A stretch of DNA of 64,000 bases from Leptodontidium sp. MPI-SDFR-AT-0119 (taxonomy: Eukaryota; Ascomycota; Leotiomycetes; Helotiales; Leptodontidiaceae). The translations under genes and the position numbers were made by a program. The DNA lies in contig JAHLEZ010000001.1 in NCBI GenBank assembly GCA_020726505.1, positions 992,001 to 1,056,000 on the forward strand, written 5' to 3'. The notes under the pieces are model-generated. The model had not been told where the DNA came from, did no database searches, and saw nothing but the letters and a program-made list of their open reading frames with translations. Each line of letters begins with the position of its first letter. Position 1 is the first letter of the stretch. This document shows, in pieces, positions 11,057-22,210 of this stretch.

Positions 11057-13082
11057 ATGAAGTATGTTCTGGTCTCTGGAGGTGAGTTCCACTCCGCTTT
11101 GACACGGTGCCTCGACTGACTTTGTGACAGGCGTCATCAGCGGCGTGGGCAAAGGCATTATTGGTAGAAACCCATAATTGTTGCTTTATAAATGCTGACA
11201 GTCCAAAGCCTCCAGCACCGGCCTGCTTTTGAAAACCAGAGGGTTGAAGGTGACGATGATCAAAATAGATCCGTACATGAATATTGATGCGGGGACCATG
11301 GCACCGACTGAACATGGGGAATGTTTCGTACTTGGCGACGGAGGAGAAACGGATCTAGATCTCGGAAACTATGAGCGATACTTGAACATCACACTCAGTC
11401 GAGACCACAATATCACGACGGGAAAGATATACCAGCATGTCATCGAAAAAGAGAGAAGAGGCGACTACCTTGGCAAAACAGTCCAAATCGTTCCTCACCT
11501 AACTGATGCACTACAAGATTGGCTCATCAGGGTTGCAAGACTGCCTGTCGATGAAACCAAGGAGCAACCAGACGTTTGTGTCATAGAGCTGTGAGCTTAT
11601 CTTGATCCTGTCCTTTTCTAACCTCCTTTTTTTTTCTTCCCCTTTGTAGCTGATTCAAAGCAGTGGTGGAACAGTGGGTGACATCGAAAATGCTCCATTT
11701 GTTGAGGCATTGCGACAACTTCGAAGAAAGGCTGGAGCTGGTAACTTCTTGCATATCCACGTCTCCATGATACCTGTGATCAATGAGGAGCAGAAGACTA
11801 AACCAACTCAGCAAACAATCAAGGATGTTCGAAGTGCGGGTTTGAATCCCGATCTGGTAAGCCAGTGTCTCCAAAATCCCGATCGGAGAAATTGCTGACA
11901 ACAACAAGATTGCGTGTAGGTGCAAGGACGAGCTCATGACCTCTACCATTGAGAAAGTTGCGATGTTCTGCCAGGTTGAGACTGAGCAGGTTGTGGCTGT
12001 ACATGATGTTCCTTCAACGTATCATGTGCCACTGGTACTGGAGAAGCAAGACTTGATTGCCTCTCTTACAAAGATTCTCAATTTGGACCAGCTAGAAAGT
12101 CCGTCAAAATTAAGACTCAGAGGAGCAACCACTTGGGAGATGTGGAAGACCAGCACTTCCATCCAGGAAAGCCAGCAACTTGTCACGATAGCTCTGGTGG
12201 GAAAGTACACCAGTTTCGCCGACTCCTACATCTCAGTCATCAAGTCCCTGGAGCATTCTGCAATGTTCTGCAAGAGAAAGCTCAATCTTATTATGGTCGA
12301 TTCGTCGAATCTGGAGGAGGAAAGTAGTAAATCATCACTAACTGAATATCGAAAAGCATGGGATACGCTTCGGAAAGTCGACGGCATCCTTGTGCCTGGC
12401 GGATTCGGTACCAGAGGAACAGAAGGAATGATTGCTGCTACTAGATGGGCCAGGACGAACAAAGTTCCGTTTCTGGGTGTCTGCCTTGGAATGCAGATAG
12501 CAGTCATTGAGTATGCTCGCAGCGTTTGCATGCTAACTTCAGCTGGTTCCCAAGAATGTAAGTTCGCCCAACGAACATGTTGAGCGCCTTCACTGACTCG
12601 CGGGATGAGTCAACGCCCAAGTCGTTGATCCAGTCATAATTTTCATGCCTGAAATTGACAGCACTTCGATGGGAGCTACGATGCGTCTTGGAATGCGACC
12701 AACGCATTTTCAACCTGGTACTGAGTGGAGTCAAATGCGAAGACTCTATCGAAACTCCCCTGTGGCAGCCTCCAAAGATACTATTGGCGGACTGATAATT
12801 CACGAGCGTCATCGCCATCGCTACGAGGTCAATCCCGCTTACGTATCTAAACTAGCCAGTCATGGCCTAAATTTCGTCGGCAAGGACGATAAAGGAGAGC
12901 GTATGGAAATCTCGGAGCTTAAAGACCATCCTTGGTTTGTAGGCGTCCAATTCCATCCTGAGTATTTGAGCAAAGTTTTGGAACCGAGTAGGCCATATTT
13001 GGGTTTCTTTGCTGCAAGTGCGGGCTGTCTGGATGAGGTAATGGAGAGGTTGGAGAGCGGAAAAGGGGCACTGGGAAGTTAA
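11057..13082 (+). CDS. URA7: CTP synthase
   Basis: Makes CTP from UTP, ATP and glutamine, the last step of pyrimidine nucleotide synthesis; cytosolic and filament-forming in other fungi. Exons 11057-11081, 11131-11163, 11209-11590, 11664-11856, 11909-12557, 12610-13082 join to 584 residues, the normal family length. The synthase half begins [18 protein letters not shown], the nucleotide-binding loop, and contains [12 protein letters not shown] and [14 protein letters not shown]. The glutamine amidotransferase half has the nucleophile in FLGVCLGMQ and the His-Glu pair in VQFHPEY, so both active sites look complete. The 52-bp intron at 12558-12609 interrupts the amidotransferase half; without splicing the frame stops early. 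The first coding exon is only 25 bases. The gene symbol follows the yeast orthologue; assignment between the URA7 and URA8 paralogues is not possible. Confidence 0.95.
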
Positions 13083-13792
13083 GCGAAACTTTGATGGAGG
13101 TGAAGATCTAGAATGTGAACTGGCTTTTGCATTTGATTCATCAAATTCCGGAAGACCTCGAAAGATTTCCTGATTCCTAGCCAACACCATAGAACGAATA
13201 GAAATCATGAACCAATCAAATCAAGCCATCCTACCGAGTCACATGCCGACAGTAATGTGATGCCACTGTTAGCTCATAGCCAGAATTCTCTCATCTGTGG
13301 GAGCTTTAGCTAAGTCACAGCATGATCGCAGCTTTCTCTAAGCCTGATTGTCTTTTAAAGCATTCTATTCGGTCTTCATTAACTTCATTTCTCGGCTTTA
13401 ATGCTGCAAGATATGTCAGCAGACTGCTTGCATCAGCCACAATTCTCCCACTCAATCGGGTTACTCATTCACTCACATATGATTCGAATCCGCCGATTAC
13501 AACTCAAAGTCATCGCAGGAGCAATGCGTACCAGTAATGTAATAATCAGACACAAGTCGAGTCTAAGGTTAAAAACGGTAGTCGTGAAACCTTGCCATGG
13601 GTCAGAAAGACTTTCGATAATAAGCGTATACTGCATTAGCTCCTGGGTGGGGTAAGTTGGGAAAATACCCTTCACTCCACCACTACCTTTCTCATAAAGC
13701 CTCGGTGTCTCCCACCAATTTGAAATACTTGATATCCAGTCCAAATCTACTCGGCCATCCACCTACCTACTTGAATTTCACCAGCCGTCATC
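13083..13792. promoter_or_regulatory. intergenic region upstream of isochorismatase-like gene
   Basis: No coding domain seen. A pyrimidine-rich leader lies directly before the ATG at 13793. Confidence 0.45.
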
Positions 13793-14499
13793 ATGCCTGG
13801 AAACACTGCCGTCATCATCATCGACCCGTACAATGACTTCCTCCACCCAGAGGGGAAACTCAATGGCCTCTTGGCCGCAAGTCTCAAAGAAACTGATACG
13901 ATCACTCATTTGAAAGAAATGGTTGCTGCAGCTCGAGCCAACAAGATTCCGATATACTACGGCCTCCATCAACAAGCCAAACCAGGATTCTTAGCCGGCT
14001 GGAATCATGCTACCCCAGTTCAGAAGAGCCAGAAGGAGCATGTAGCTTTCGAGGAAGGCTCGTGGGGCGTAGAGATGTATGAAGGCTTGGAACCAAGCCT
14101 AGAGAATGGTGATGTCGTGGTTTCGAAGCATTGGTCTAGCAGGTACGCGTTATTCAGTTAACTTTGGTGAAGGATTCCGTTACTGAATCGGCACAGTTCT
14201 TTCCAAAACACTGATCTCGACTATCAATTGAGACAGCGGGATATCCAGAACTTGGTCATGGGGGGTCTGACTTCGAACACCTGCTTGGAATCCTCTGCTC
14301 GTTATGCTTATGAACTGTAAGTCTGGCCAGATTGGGTAAAGAGATTGGAATTAATGCGAACAGTGGATATCATGTTACCTTGTTGAAGGATGCCACGGCC
14401 GGGTTCAGCATCGAACAAAAAAATGCGGCGACCGAGTTGATCTGGCCTCTTTTCGCGCATGAAGTCAAGACTGTTGGAGAATGGATCAAGACTTTGTAG
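13793..14499 (+). CDS. isochorismatase-family cysteine hydrolase
   Basis: Exons 13793-14142, 14197-14316, 14364-14499 give 201 residues, typical for the family. The catalytic triad of the fold is visible: Asp in AVIIIDPYNDF (about residue 11), Lys in GDVVVSKHW (about 110), and the nucleophilic Cys in GLTSNTCLESSARYAYELGY (about 145). Family members hydrolyse isochorismate, nicotinamide or other amides and carbamoyl compounds; fungal secreted versions can deplete plant salicylate precursors. No signal peptide is present, so a cytosolic role is more likely. The exact substrate cannot be told. The gene is convergent with the C6 regulator at 14566-15781, their stop codons only about 65 bp apart. 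Confidence 0.9.
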
Positions 14500-14565
14500 T
14501 AATTTGAAAAGAAAAATGAAGATCGAGTAGTTTAAGTTTACAAATCATTGCCCCATAATTTCCCA

Positions 14566-15781
14566 TCATTTGAATTGTCCATATTCCCAACCTTCCCTCC
14601 AAGGACCCCAACATACAGATAACCAATTCTTCACCATACCTCTCATACCCAATTTCTCCATTCCACCTCTAAGATTAAGCATTTGATGGATCCCTCTAAG
14701 ATGGATTTCAAATTCTTCAACATTGGCCTCGCCGATCTGGAAGCAACTATTAGCAAAGTTAGTATGTGACTTCAACGCTCTGGCACTCACATTGAAATAC
14801 AGCAAAATCAAAGCAACCATAATCATTTCATCCGTGGCGGCCTTTTCTGGAATACCCATGTTCTCATTCGCATGCTTGATGGTCTGTACCTTGAACCAAT
14901 ACAACGCAGACGAGTCTCTGATTTTCCGCCGTCGGTTCAGATGAACTGCCGCTGTGAGAAGTGTGGCATAGAAGAAAGCTGTGTGCTCTAAAGCATAAGG
15001 TAACCATGCAATTCGAGGGCCGTCGGGTGATAGGCCATCGTCTAGGTAGCTTAACCATGGAGCCAGTCTTTCGATATCTGTGATTAGTGAGCAAATCGGT
15101 CTTGGAAACGCAGAAGCTAGGGTGTGTTACTCACAGTAGCGAATCAACAATTGCTTAGGCACAGGCTCCCCTGCAGTCTCTGGCAGCACCGCAAACGGAT
15201 CTAACCCGCCGATGGAGACTGGTAGAGCGTTGTATCTCAGCCCACTTGCTACGTTGGGTGATTTTGGCCGGAAGGGAAGGGAGTGCAGCATTTCGAGTCT
15301 GGCACTTGTCTCTACCAAGTTATTGAAAGGTTCAACACCAGTAACAGGCTGTTCGGCTTGACTAGCTTCATGCAATGTACCTGTCGACCTGGCCGCCGAG
15401 CTTAGCATGGCCAATGCGTCTACCGATTCGGGAGTTAAAACCACTTCCTCCCCTGTCATAATCCTTCTCATGCGTGAGACAGCGGCTTTACCAGTCTCTA
15501 CCGCATCTTGTCGTACATCATCATTGGCTCTCCTGGCGACACAGTCTGTTAGCGAGGGGGAGGGGAGAAAAGCGAGATGGAAAGACTGACGCTGCCGTTA
15601 GATATCTGCACTGATTCAGCAGGCCACGTTCCTTGCAGTCACTACATGGCTGGGCTCTATCACATTTCTGTTTCCTCCTGTGACACTCAGTACAAGAAAG
15701 CAGTCCTCGATTTCTCTTCTTCGTTTGGCCGGTCTTCACTTGATTTTCCATCATGAGTTTGATATTTGATAAGTTGGGCAT
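14566..15781 (-). CDS. small Zn(II)2Cys6 transcription factor
   Basis: Exons 15781-15591, 15532-15135, 15077-14791, 14736-14566 give 348 residues. A basic N-terminus leads into the zinc cluster, with SCTECHRRKQKCDRAQPCSD and further Cys residues. The remainder is helical and resembles the short C-terminal half of fungal TF domains, with a helix-rich region around EIHLRGIHQMLNLRGG near the end (DUF3468-like). It is shorter than the usual 500-700 residue C6 regulators but the frame is open throughout. The first intron begins GTCAGT and is supported by the frame on both sides. Its convergent neighbour is an isochorismatase-like hydrolase; a regulatory link is speculation. Confidence 0.82.
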
Positions 15782-16968
15782 TGTGACCTTTGTGGATCAA
15801 ATTGCTTCCCTCCCGAAGGTATTTGAGCCTTAAATGAGTCCTGGAAATTAGGGATTACCGTCTGCTTGTAAATCGACTTTTTCGGCGATGAAGATTATTG
15901 TAACTCTTGAGATGCTGACAAAACTCTTTTGCCAAACTTCCACAGGGCTGAGCACCCACGCTAGGGACCGGACTTTATGCAGGTCCCCTGAACTTGCGTG
16001 AGCTGACTGGGTGGGAATAATTCAGTGACGCGGGGCTAAGGAGCTATGCCAATTGAATGTCTTGGAAAACACTTATTTCGAACAATTTATGTATCTTGAT
16101 GATTCAAGAAACAATGACACAGTTGATGATTGATCCAACCCACAGCTAGACGACGTTGTTGAATGAACCTAGTCGAAGCATGAAGAATTTTTTTGAGGCT
16201 TTGGTACCGTTTTAGAAAACTGTGCGAGTCTTGATGGCCGCATTAGGACATCAATCGAGATAAAATCAACAGGGTTCTACAAAATGCCCGAAGATTCCAT
16301 CTTACGCTCGCCAGCCGCACTGAGGATTTTCAGCCCCTGTAAGGGCCCACCTTGGTTCAACTCGAAGCTGCTGCAACGCGTGACTTGAGAACTAAGTACT
16401 TCTTCAAGATTCTCGCTACCATTTCCAGTTGTGGACCTTGCGGAAGTTGCTCTCCTCTCTGACGCGTCCCGCATTGTTTATCCTTTGACTCTCGCAAGAT
16501 CTCCAGTCCACCTGCGGGAAAAGCGGTTCCAACGAGTCCTCCCCATTATGCAGAGAATGGTTGATGTGCAACTCCTTCTTGATTTCCCCTTGTATCTTCC
16601 TCAAAAGTATATAGCTGACTTTTGTCAGGCCGATATAGTAGAAGCTAGAGTTTTCCACGTCGATCGGAGTGAAGGTTCTCAGTAGCGAATCAGGGGGCTC
16701 GACCTGAGGTGCAAGTAAATAGTTGGTATCAGATACTCTTGATTTTCATTCCTATAGACTTCGTCCAAGATCAAAGCAGATAAGGTCCGGTTATTTCTTA
16801 AGAATCAAGCACCGGCGGAGGACTTAGCATTCGAATGGTAGAAGATAATGGTTCAGAAAAATTCTCATATGACAATTTCAACACGCCCAGGTACTGACTG
16901 ACCTTACTGATAACAATACATCTCATTCCTAGAACTTACAAATCCTTCTTCAAAAAAATTCCAGTCAC
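15782..16968. other. intergenic region, no supported gene
   Basis: Short open frames on both strands around 16277-16685 lack any recognisable motif and overlap each other on opposite strands. I see no RNA gene, repeat or operator that I can defend. Confidence 0.5.
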
Positions 16969-18952
16969 TTATGGTGTAATCTCATTCCCCAAAAGTCGGC
17001 CGATTTCTTCAGCAATAGCCATGATCCTCTCCTCAGTCAAGCGTCGCCCAACAATTTGGACAGCTACGGGAGCTCCGTGATAAGCCTCAGGATCATCTAG
17101 AATGTGTCAGCAATTTTCCTCAATCTCAAATTCACATATGAACTCACATTCAGCTTGAACGATTCTATCCATATCACTCAGTGGGGAGAATACCGAATTT
17201 TTCTTGTCAATACTCTTGTCCGCGAAAGTGACTGGGACCACAACACTCGTAAAGTCCAATAAATTGATCGCACTAGCGTATCCGTAGTACTTGAATTGGT
17301 TATGCCTAATAGCCGCAGTTGGAGTGATCGGGGCAATGATCGCATCGATCTCCTTGCTAAGCTCTGCTTCGGCGATGCGGAACTGCTCGAGGTACTCGGA
17401 CTGGAAGGCCCACTTCTGAAGATGGACGTCCCAGAGCTGATTCATGTCGACCTTTGGTAGAGACGGGTTAATCAGGTCTGCAAAGTTGGGAATTGCAGGC
17501 TCGCCGGATTCTTTCAGGGTGTTGAAGACGTCTGTGCCGCCGTCGGAAGCATAGATGCCGTTGATGAGATTGACTGCGAAGTCGTGCTTGTATGGCTTCC
17601 ATGGTATGACGGTGTGTCCGTTTTTCTTCATCGTATCTACGACTGTTTGAACACCTCGGAGAATAGGTAGATGAGGAAGTACCTGGTCAGGTTAGTAAGT
17701 GATCGTTCTGGACGAGCATGATGAAGAGCTTACGACACCATCGCTGTTGTAGAAACCAAGAGTCAAATCACCTGAGCCAATCTTGGATTTGATAGCATCT
17801 GATTCGGCTTGTCTCCACGGCATAGGAATAACCTTGGAGTCGTACTGCCATGGCTCTTGAGCGAGGACAGATTTCACGAACAGACGCATGTCTGTGAGAT
17901 GAGTTAAGGAGGGTCTCCACATGACTAACAAATTACTTACCTGCAACCGAATGCGTTAATGGTCCACATACGCTATAGACGGTCTCTTGGCCTTCCATGG
18001 AGTTGGCCATCTTGCCGTAAGGCAGTCTTCCATGGGAAGGTCTGAGTCCGTACAAGAAATTGAAAGCTGAAGGCACACGAATGGAACCACCTGCTTGGAG
18101 TCAGCGATTTCCTCACCAAAAAAGTAAAATCACTCACCGATATCAGTTCCAACTCCAATTATACCACCTCTGAACCCGACCATTGCACCTTCGCCTCCCG
18201 AAGAGCCACCGCAAGACCAGTTCTTGTTCCCTTCATAGTTTAACGGAGTCAAAATCCAGAATTAACTTACTTACGGGGATTTACCGTTCTCCCTGAAACA
18301 TTGTTGACGGTTTCACACACCATCAAGCTCTGAGGCACACTCGTCTTGACATAGAAGACGGCACCTGCTTTCAAAAGCAGATCTACCAGTACCGAGTTAT
18401 AAGTATCATACTTTCCAACCCAGGCGGCATATCCCATGCTAGTTTCCAGTCCCTGAAAGTATTAGCTTGCATTATCTGGACTTGAACAGAAGACAATTAC
18501 TTTGATTCGAAACTGATCTTTGAGAGAAATGGGGAGACCATGGAGAGGTCCAACTGGCTTTCCTGTCTTTTGAAATGTAGCGTCGAGTTCCTTGGCACGC
18601 GCCAGTGCGATCTCTGGGAAGAACTCAAGAGCGCAATTCGTCTGCAGAAATGATCAGCACTTCTCAACATAGGCAACCAAAGTGTTAGATTTACCAGCTG
18701 ATGGGCCAAAGCTGCCCTTTTGCAAAATGCAGTCGTCACGGCCACGGAAGTCAACTTGCCAGCCGCAAGTTGAGCTACCAGATCCGTAGCTGATGATTCG
18801 GTGATAGCCAGCTCCTCAGCAGTCATTATCCCACTTTGCTTCGGGTAATCCATCACAGAGTCCTCTGTTGGCTTTGATTTGATTCGCCATTCTGCCGGAA
18901 TGGATGCTGCAATCCGGGCTCTCTTATCTTCTACGACTTGTTCCCACGTCAT
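16969..18952 (-). CDS. amidase-signature family amidase (acetamidase-like)
   Basis: Hydrolyses a carboxylic amide to acid and ammonia. Eight exons (18952-18695, 18641-18501, 18452-18275, 18230-18138, 18090-17941, 17891-17734, 17682-17148, 17096-16969) sum to 546 residues, the usual fungal length. The Ser-cisSer-Lys triad is readable: Lys in [10 protein letters not shown], the first Ser in [10 protein letters not shown], and the nucleophilic Ser in [16 protein letters not shown], which spans an intron. The closing motif [12 protein letters not shown] is typical of fungal acetamidases such as amdS. No signal peptide, so cytosolic. The substrate may be acetamide, formamide or a larger amide; only the family is certain. 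Confidence 0.92.
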
Positions 18953-19554
18953 GATGTCTCGAGCCCTTGTGGAATTGCAGGCTCAGGAGTGAAAATTCGA
19001 GATGTATACTACGAAGTAGAAGAGAGTTATGGGAGGTAGAATTGCAAAAAAGTTAAATCGTAATAGACTGTTCTCCTGGATATATTTATATGCCGAGAGG
19101 CTCTGATATCATTGATATGACATGCTCTTGACTTTGGATTAGTGGGGTATTAGTGGGATCAACAGGGCGGGGTTGGCTTGGATAAGAGGTCGAGCTTATC
19201 GGCTGGCGGGATGATCATTACAAATCGTTTCAAGATATGTTCTGGGCAAACCAGAAGAAGGCATAGACTTAATTGAGATTATGTAAATGTTTATATTGAT
19301 TGGATGGTTTATTGTTTTGGTTCGTGAATGTTGACGAGATGAACAGGGGAGGGGTTTGGGCACGCACCGACCAGTCAGAGATCCGAGCGCGGGCGGTGGA
19401 GACTGATTGCTTCATTTCTTCATACATCAATCAATGTCTCTGTACCAAGTCGGTGTTCCAACATTACCGATCGTTATTTTTCATCATTTAGATCGTTATT
19501 CCCCTTAGCTGCCATAAGCGCTCGGCATTCTATCTTGACATCTAGCTAAATATG
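18953..19554. other. intergenic region upstream of amidase
   Basis: Amidase promoter side, with a TATA-like TATATTTATA near 19080-19092. No gene supported up to the degraded regulator remnant. Confidence 0.4.
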
Positions 19555-19991
19555 TCAGATGTTGGCCAATAAGGCTTTTGCCTCTTCGATGCAGCTCTTG
19601 GGGGCGTTGGTGCCATTCTCTAATGTCGCGAGTTGGAAAGGTGCAGACGACAACAAGTCGGAGGATCTTTTACGAATACAGAGCTGTTCAGCTACCTGTA
19701 GATCTTGAGTTCTCCTGATTGGATTGATCCTCCATGGAAGCAAACAGAGCCGCAGAGCACCACCCACCTTCAGACTTTCATCGATATTGCATTTCTGTTC
19801 CCCCTCTGATGCAGAAGTTTGACACTGTACAGAAGTCAGCACAAGCATTCGGCGATATATATCATTTCGAGAAACTGTGCCAGTTCATGGTTGAAGCTTG
19901 AGATGTCCATGATGCTTTTGATGACTGAGATAAGCACTTTCGCGGCGGCGATGAAAACTCCTAGTTACATATTCCTCGGCTCGTCAGCTCA

Positions 19992-20437
19992 ATGGAGAAA
20001 CCAGATGTCGATAATATCCAGAATATCTACACTGTCTATTTCACATTGCCGAACTGGGACGTCGCATCCGCGCTCGTTTACTACGAGATGAGCCGGATAT
20101 ACTTGAACGGCCTGCTGATCCACATGCAAGCCTGCCTTCGTCGATGCAACAGCAATAACTCTTCATTGGTGAATACAGTCGACACGAACCGTCTCATGAA
20201 GATATCTATTGCATGCGCAGACCGCACATGTTAGTCTATTGAGTGGCTTTTTGAGGAGGATCATTGGAGGATGGTGGTCCAGCTCCGTTCGAAGCTGCAA
20301 GAGGGTTATTCGCTCAACTGTGTGAGGTTGGTTGTAGGGATCCAGAACTCGATACGAGCTTGAAGCAAAAAGCGAAGCTTTGTGAGATAGTTACACAGCG
20401 GATCAAGGATGGAGTCCTTCCTGTATGGGAAGAGTGA
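19992..20437 (+). pseudogene. remnant of a fungal transcription-factor C-terminal domain
   Basis: An open frame from 19992 reads through ALVYYEMSRIYLNGLLIHMQ and ISIACADR, a pattern typical of the helical C-terminal half of fungal C6 regulators, then meets a TAG near 20230. After a frame change, 20270-20437 reads GGPAPFEAARGLFAQL and ends KDGVLPVWEE plus a stop, fitting the end of such proteins. No zinc cluster is found upstream in 19555-19990. I therefore call a decayed fragment; a short functional protein cannot be excluded, nor can a missed intron between the two parts. Confidence 0.55.
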
Positions 20438-21270
20438 GGTTTGCCTTTGGTCTATTAAGCCACCAATGCTGAGTGATATATCGGCAATTCGCATGGCGAA
20501 GGATTGTATATTACACATTAATTCTAACGAGCAGTTCGTAAGTTTTTCTTGAAGTAATTCAGCAAGATATTCTCTCGTTTATGGAAGTTCTACACAGGTC
20601 AAAGATGTGTTTCCGGTCTCGATGGAAACATCGGCCACGAAAGGCCAAGACGTCGGGCTCTCACAGTAACATCCGAAAGAAAATTGGACTCAGAAAGAGA
20701 GACAGTTACGTTCATGGACAGTATTTCTTGGTATCTTCAATCATGACCCAATTCATAAGAATTATGCATCTGACTGTGTGCAGATTTTTCTACTAAAAAG
20801 CCAATTGGCTGCTGTACCCAACAACATAGCAGCACGCTTGACTTCATGGTCTAAGAATTAATACGAAAGCGAGAAGCAATCCATCTCATTCAAATTAAAC
20901 CAACCCTCCCCTCATAATCGTCAGATACCACTTGTCCATGTTCATCTGGCTCCTACTGCAATCGCTACTACTGGATCCCGAGATACACTCTTTGGTCATT
21001 TTTCGCAAGCCACCAACGGCTTTATTGGATAGCAGATCTGACCGCAACGTCCACTAACTGTTGGAATGGCAAACGATCGAAACTACCGCTTTTGCCATTC
21101 CTATCGGGTGCTGGCTACTGCATGAGGCAAGGGAGGAAGCAAGACTTGGCTGTTGGATTTCCGTATCGTAGATCGTTTTGTGTGGGGGATATGTCTTCGC
21201 GCTCTCTCAGTTAACTTCTTCTCTGTCTTCGACTGAACACCGTCAACCTTTTTCAGCCAAAAGTACCGTG
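20438..21270. other. intergenic region before P450 remnant
   Basis: Nothing recognisable. An open frame at 20581-20796 is basic but motif-free. The last 300 bases look like an untranslated leader of the P450 remnant. Confidence 0.4.
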
Positions 21271-22010
21271 ATGGATTTTATTATTGGCACCTTTGATGTG
21301 TTGTTTCCCATCATCAAAGCGTCCCCTCCCAATACTCCTACTCTGCATCGCACTCAACCTCCTTCACAAAAAATACGGCTCAGGAATCACCCATATCCCT
21401 GGACCAGTTCTAGCATCCTGGATCAAACTCTGGCGTCTCCAAGATGTCGCCAAAGGTCAGAATCACAAAACAATCATCGAGTTGCACAGAAAATATGGCA
21501 AGCTTGTACGCACAGCCCCAAATGTCGTCGATGTCTCGGATCCAGCGATGATCCCAGTGATCTATAACATCAAGGGAAAGTTCAAGAAAGTTAGTCTATA
21601 TAACCCAGAGGAATAAGGAAGAAGGAAGACAATGCTACGCAGCTTCGCTAATAGGAGATCACTGGACGGCATTTTATCCCATAGCGACTCTGATTTGGCA
21701 GAAAAAAGCCCAGTCGAATCTATTCTCCGAGACGGATGAAGGCATTCACAGACAACACAAGATGAAAATCGCAAATGCGTTCAGCATGGCCAATCTTCTC
21801 GATTTAGAGCCAGCGATCGACTCGTGCTCTATTCTCTTCATGAAGAAGCTACATGAGTTCGCCATAGCGGGGAAGTCTGTCGATCTTGGATCTTGGCTGT
21901 GAGTCTGCACCGTACTCCTCCCTGTACGCAAGCACTATATGTTGCTGTAACTGACTTATAATTGAACTAGCAATACTACGCATTCGATGTTATCCACCCC
22001 TCCATCGGTC
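21271..22010 (+). pseudogene. truncated cytochrome P450 (N-terminal third)
   Basis: Starts with a membrane-anchor-like leader at 21271, then after a frame change near 21320 reads LHKKYGSGITHIPGPVLASW and HRKYGKLVRTAPNVVDVSDP, the classical proline-rich hinge and N-terminal segments of fungal P450s. After a second break near 21612 it resumes with IHRQHKMKIANAFSMANLLD and, across a probable intron at about 21900-21970, LQYYAFDVI. Nothing corresponding to the I-helix, ExxR or heme-Cys region follows: the piggyBac relic begins within about 200 bp. At least two frameshifts plus loss of the catalytic two-thirds make it non-functional. Confidence 0.8.
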
Positions 22011-22210
22011 TTAGATCGAGCGATCTGAGCAACACAAATCCCAGAAGTATCTATGCCTCTGAACTGCCTACTTTCTCGCAGGATATGCAGGCGCAATACA
22101 CAGGCTTCTTATCCCATGGACTGCTGTCGCTTACCAATTTTAGTGCGATAGGGGTATGAGCCAATCAGAGAGCCAGGATTTTGGTGAGGATACAGCCATA
22201 AGACATTGGA

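Noticed and set aside
12530..12640. Apparent premature stop in the CTP synthase amidotransferase half
   Set aside because: A 52-bp GT..AG intron at 12558-12609 restores a frame matching the family, so the gene is intact.
16277..16685. Overlapping open frames on both strands
   Set aside because: No recognisable motif in any of them; typical of chance frames in GC-balanced DNA.
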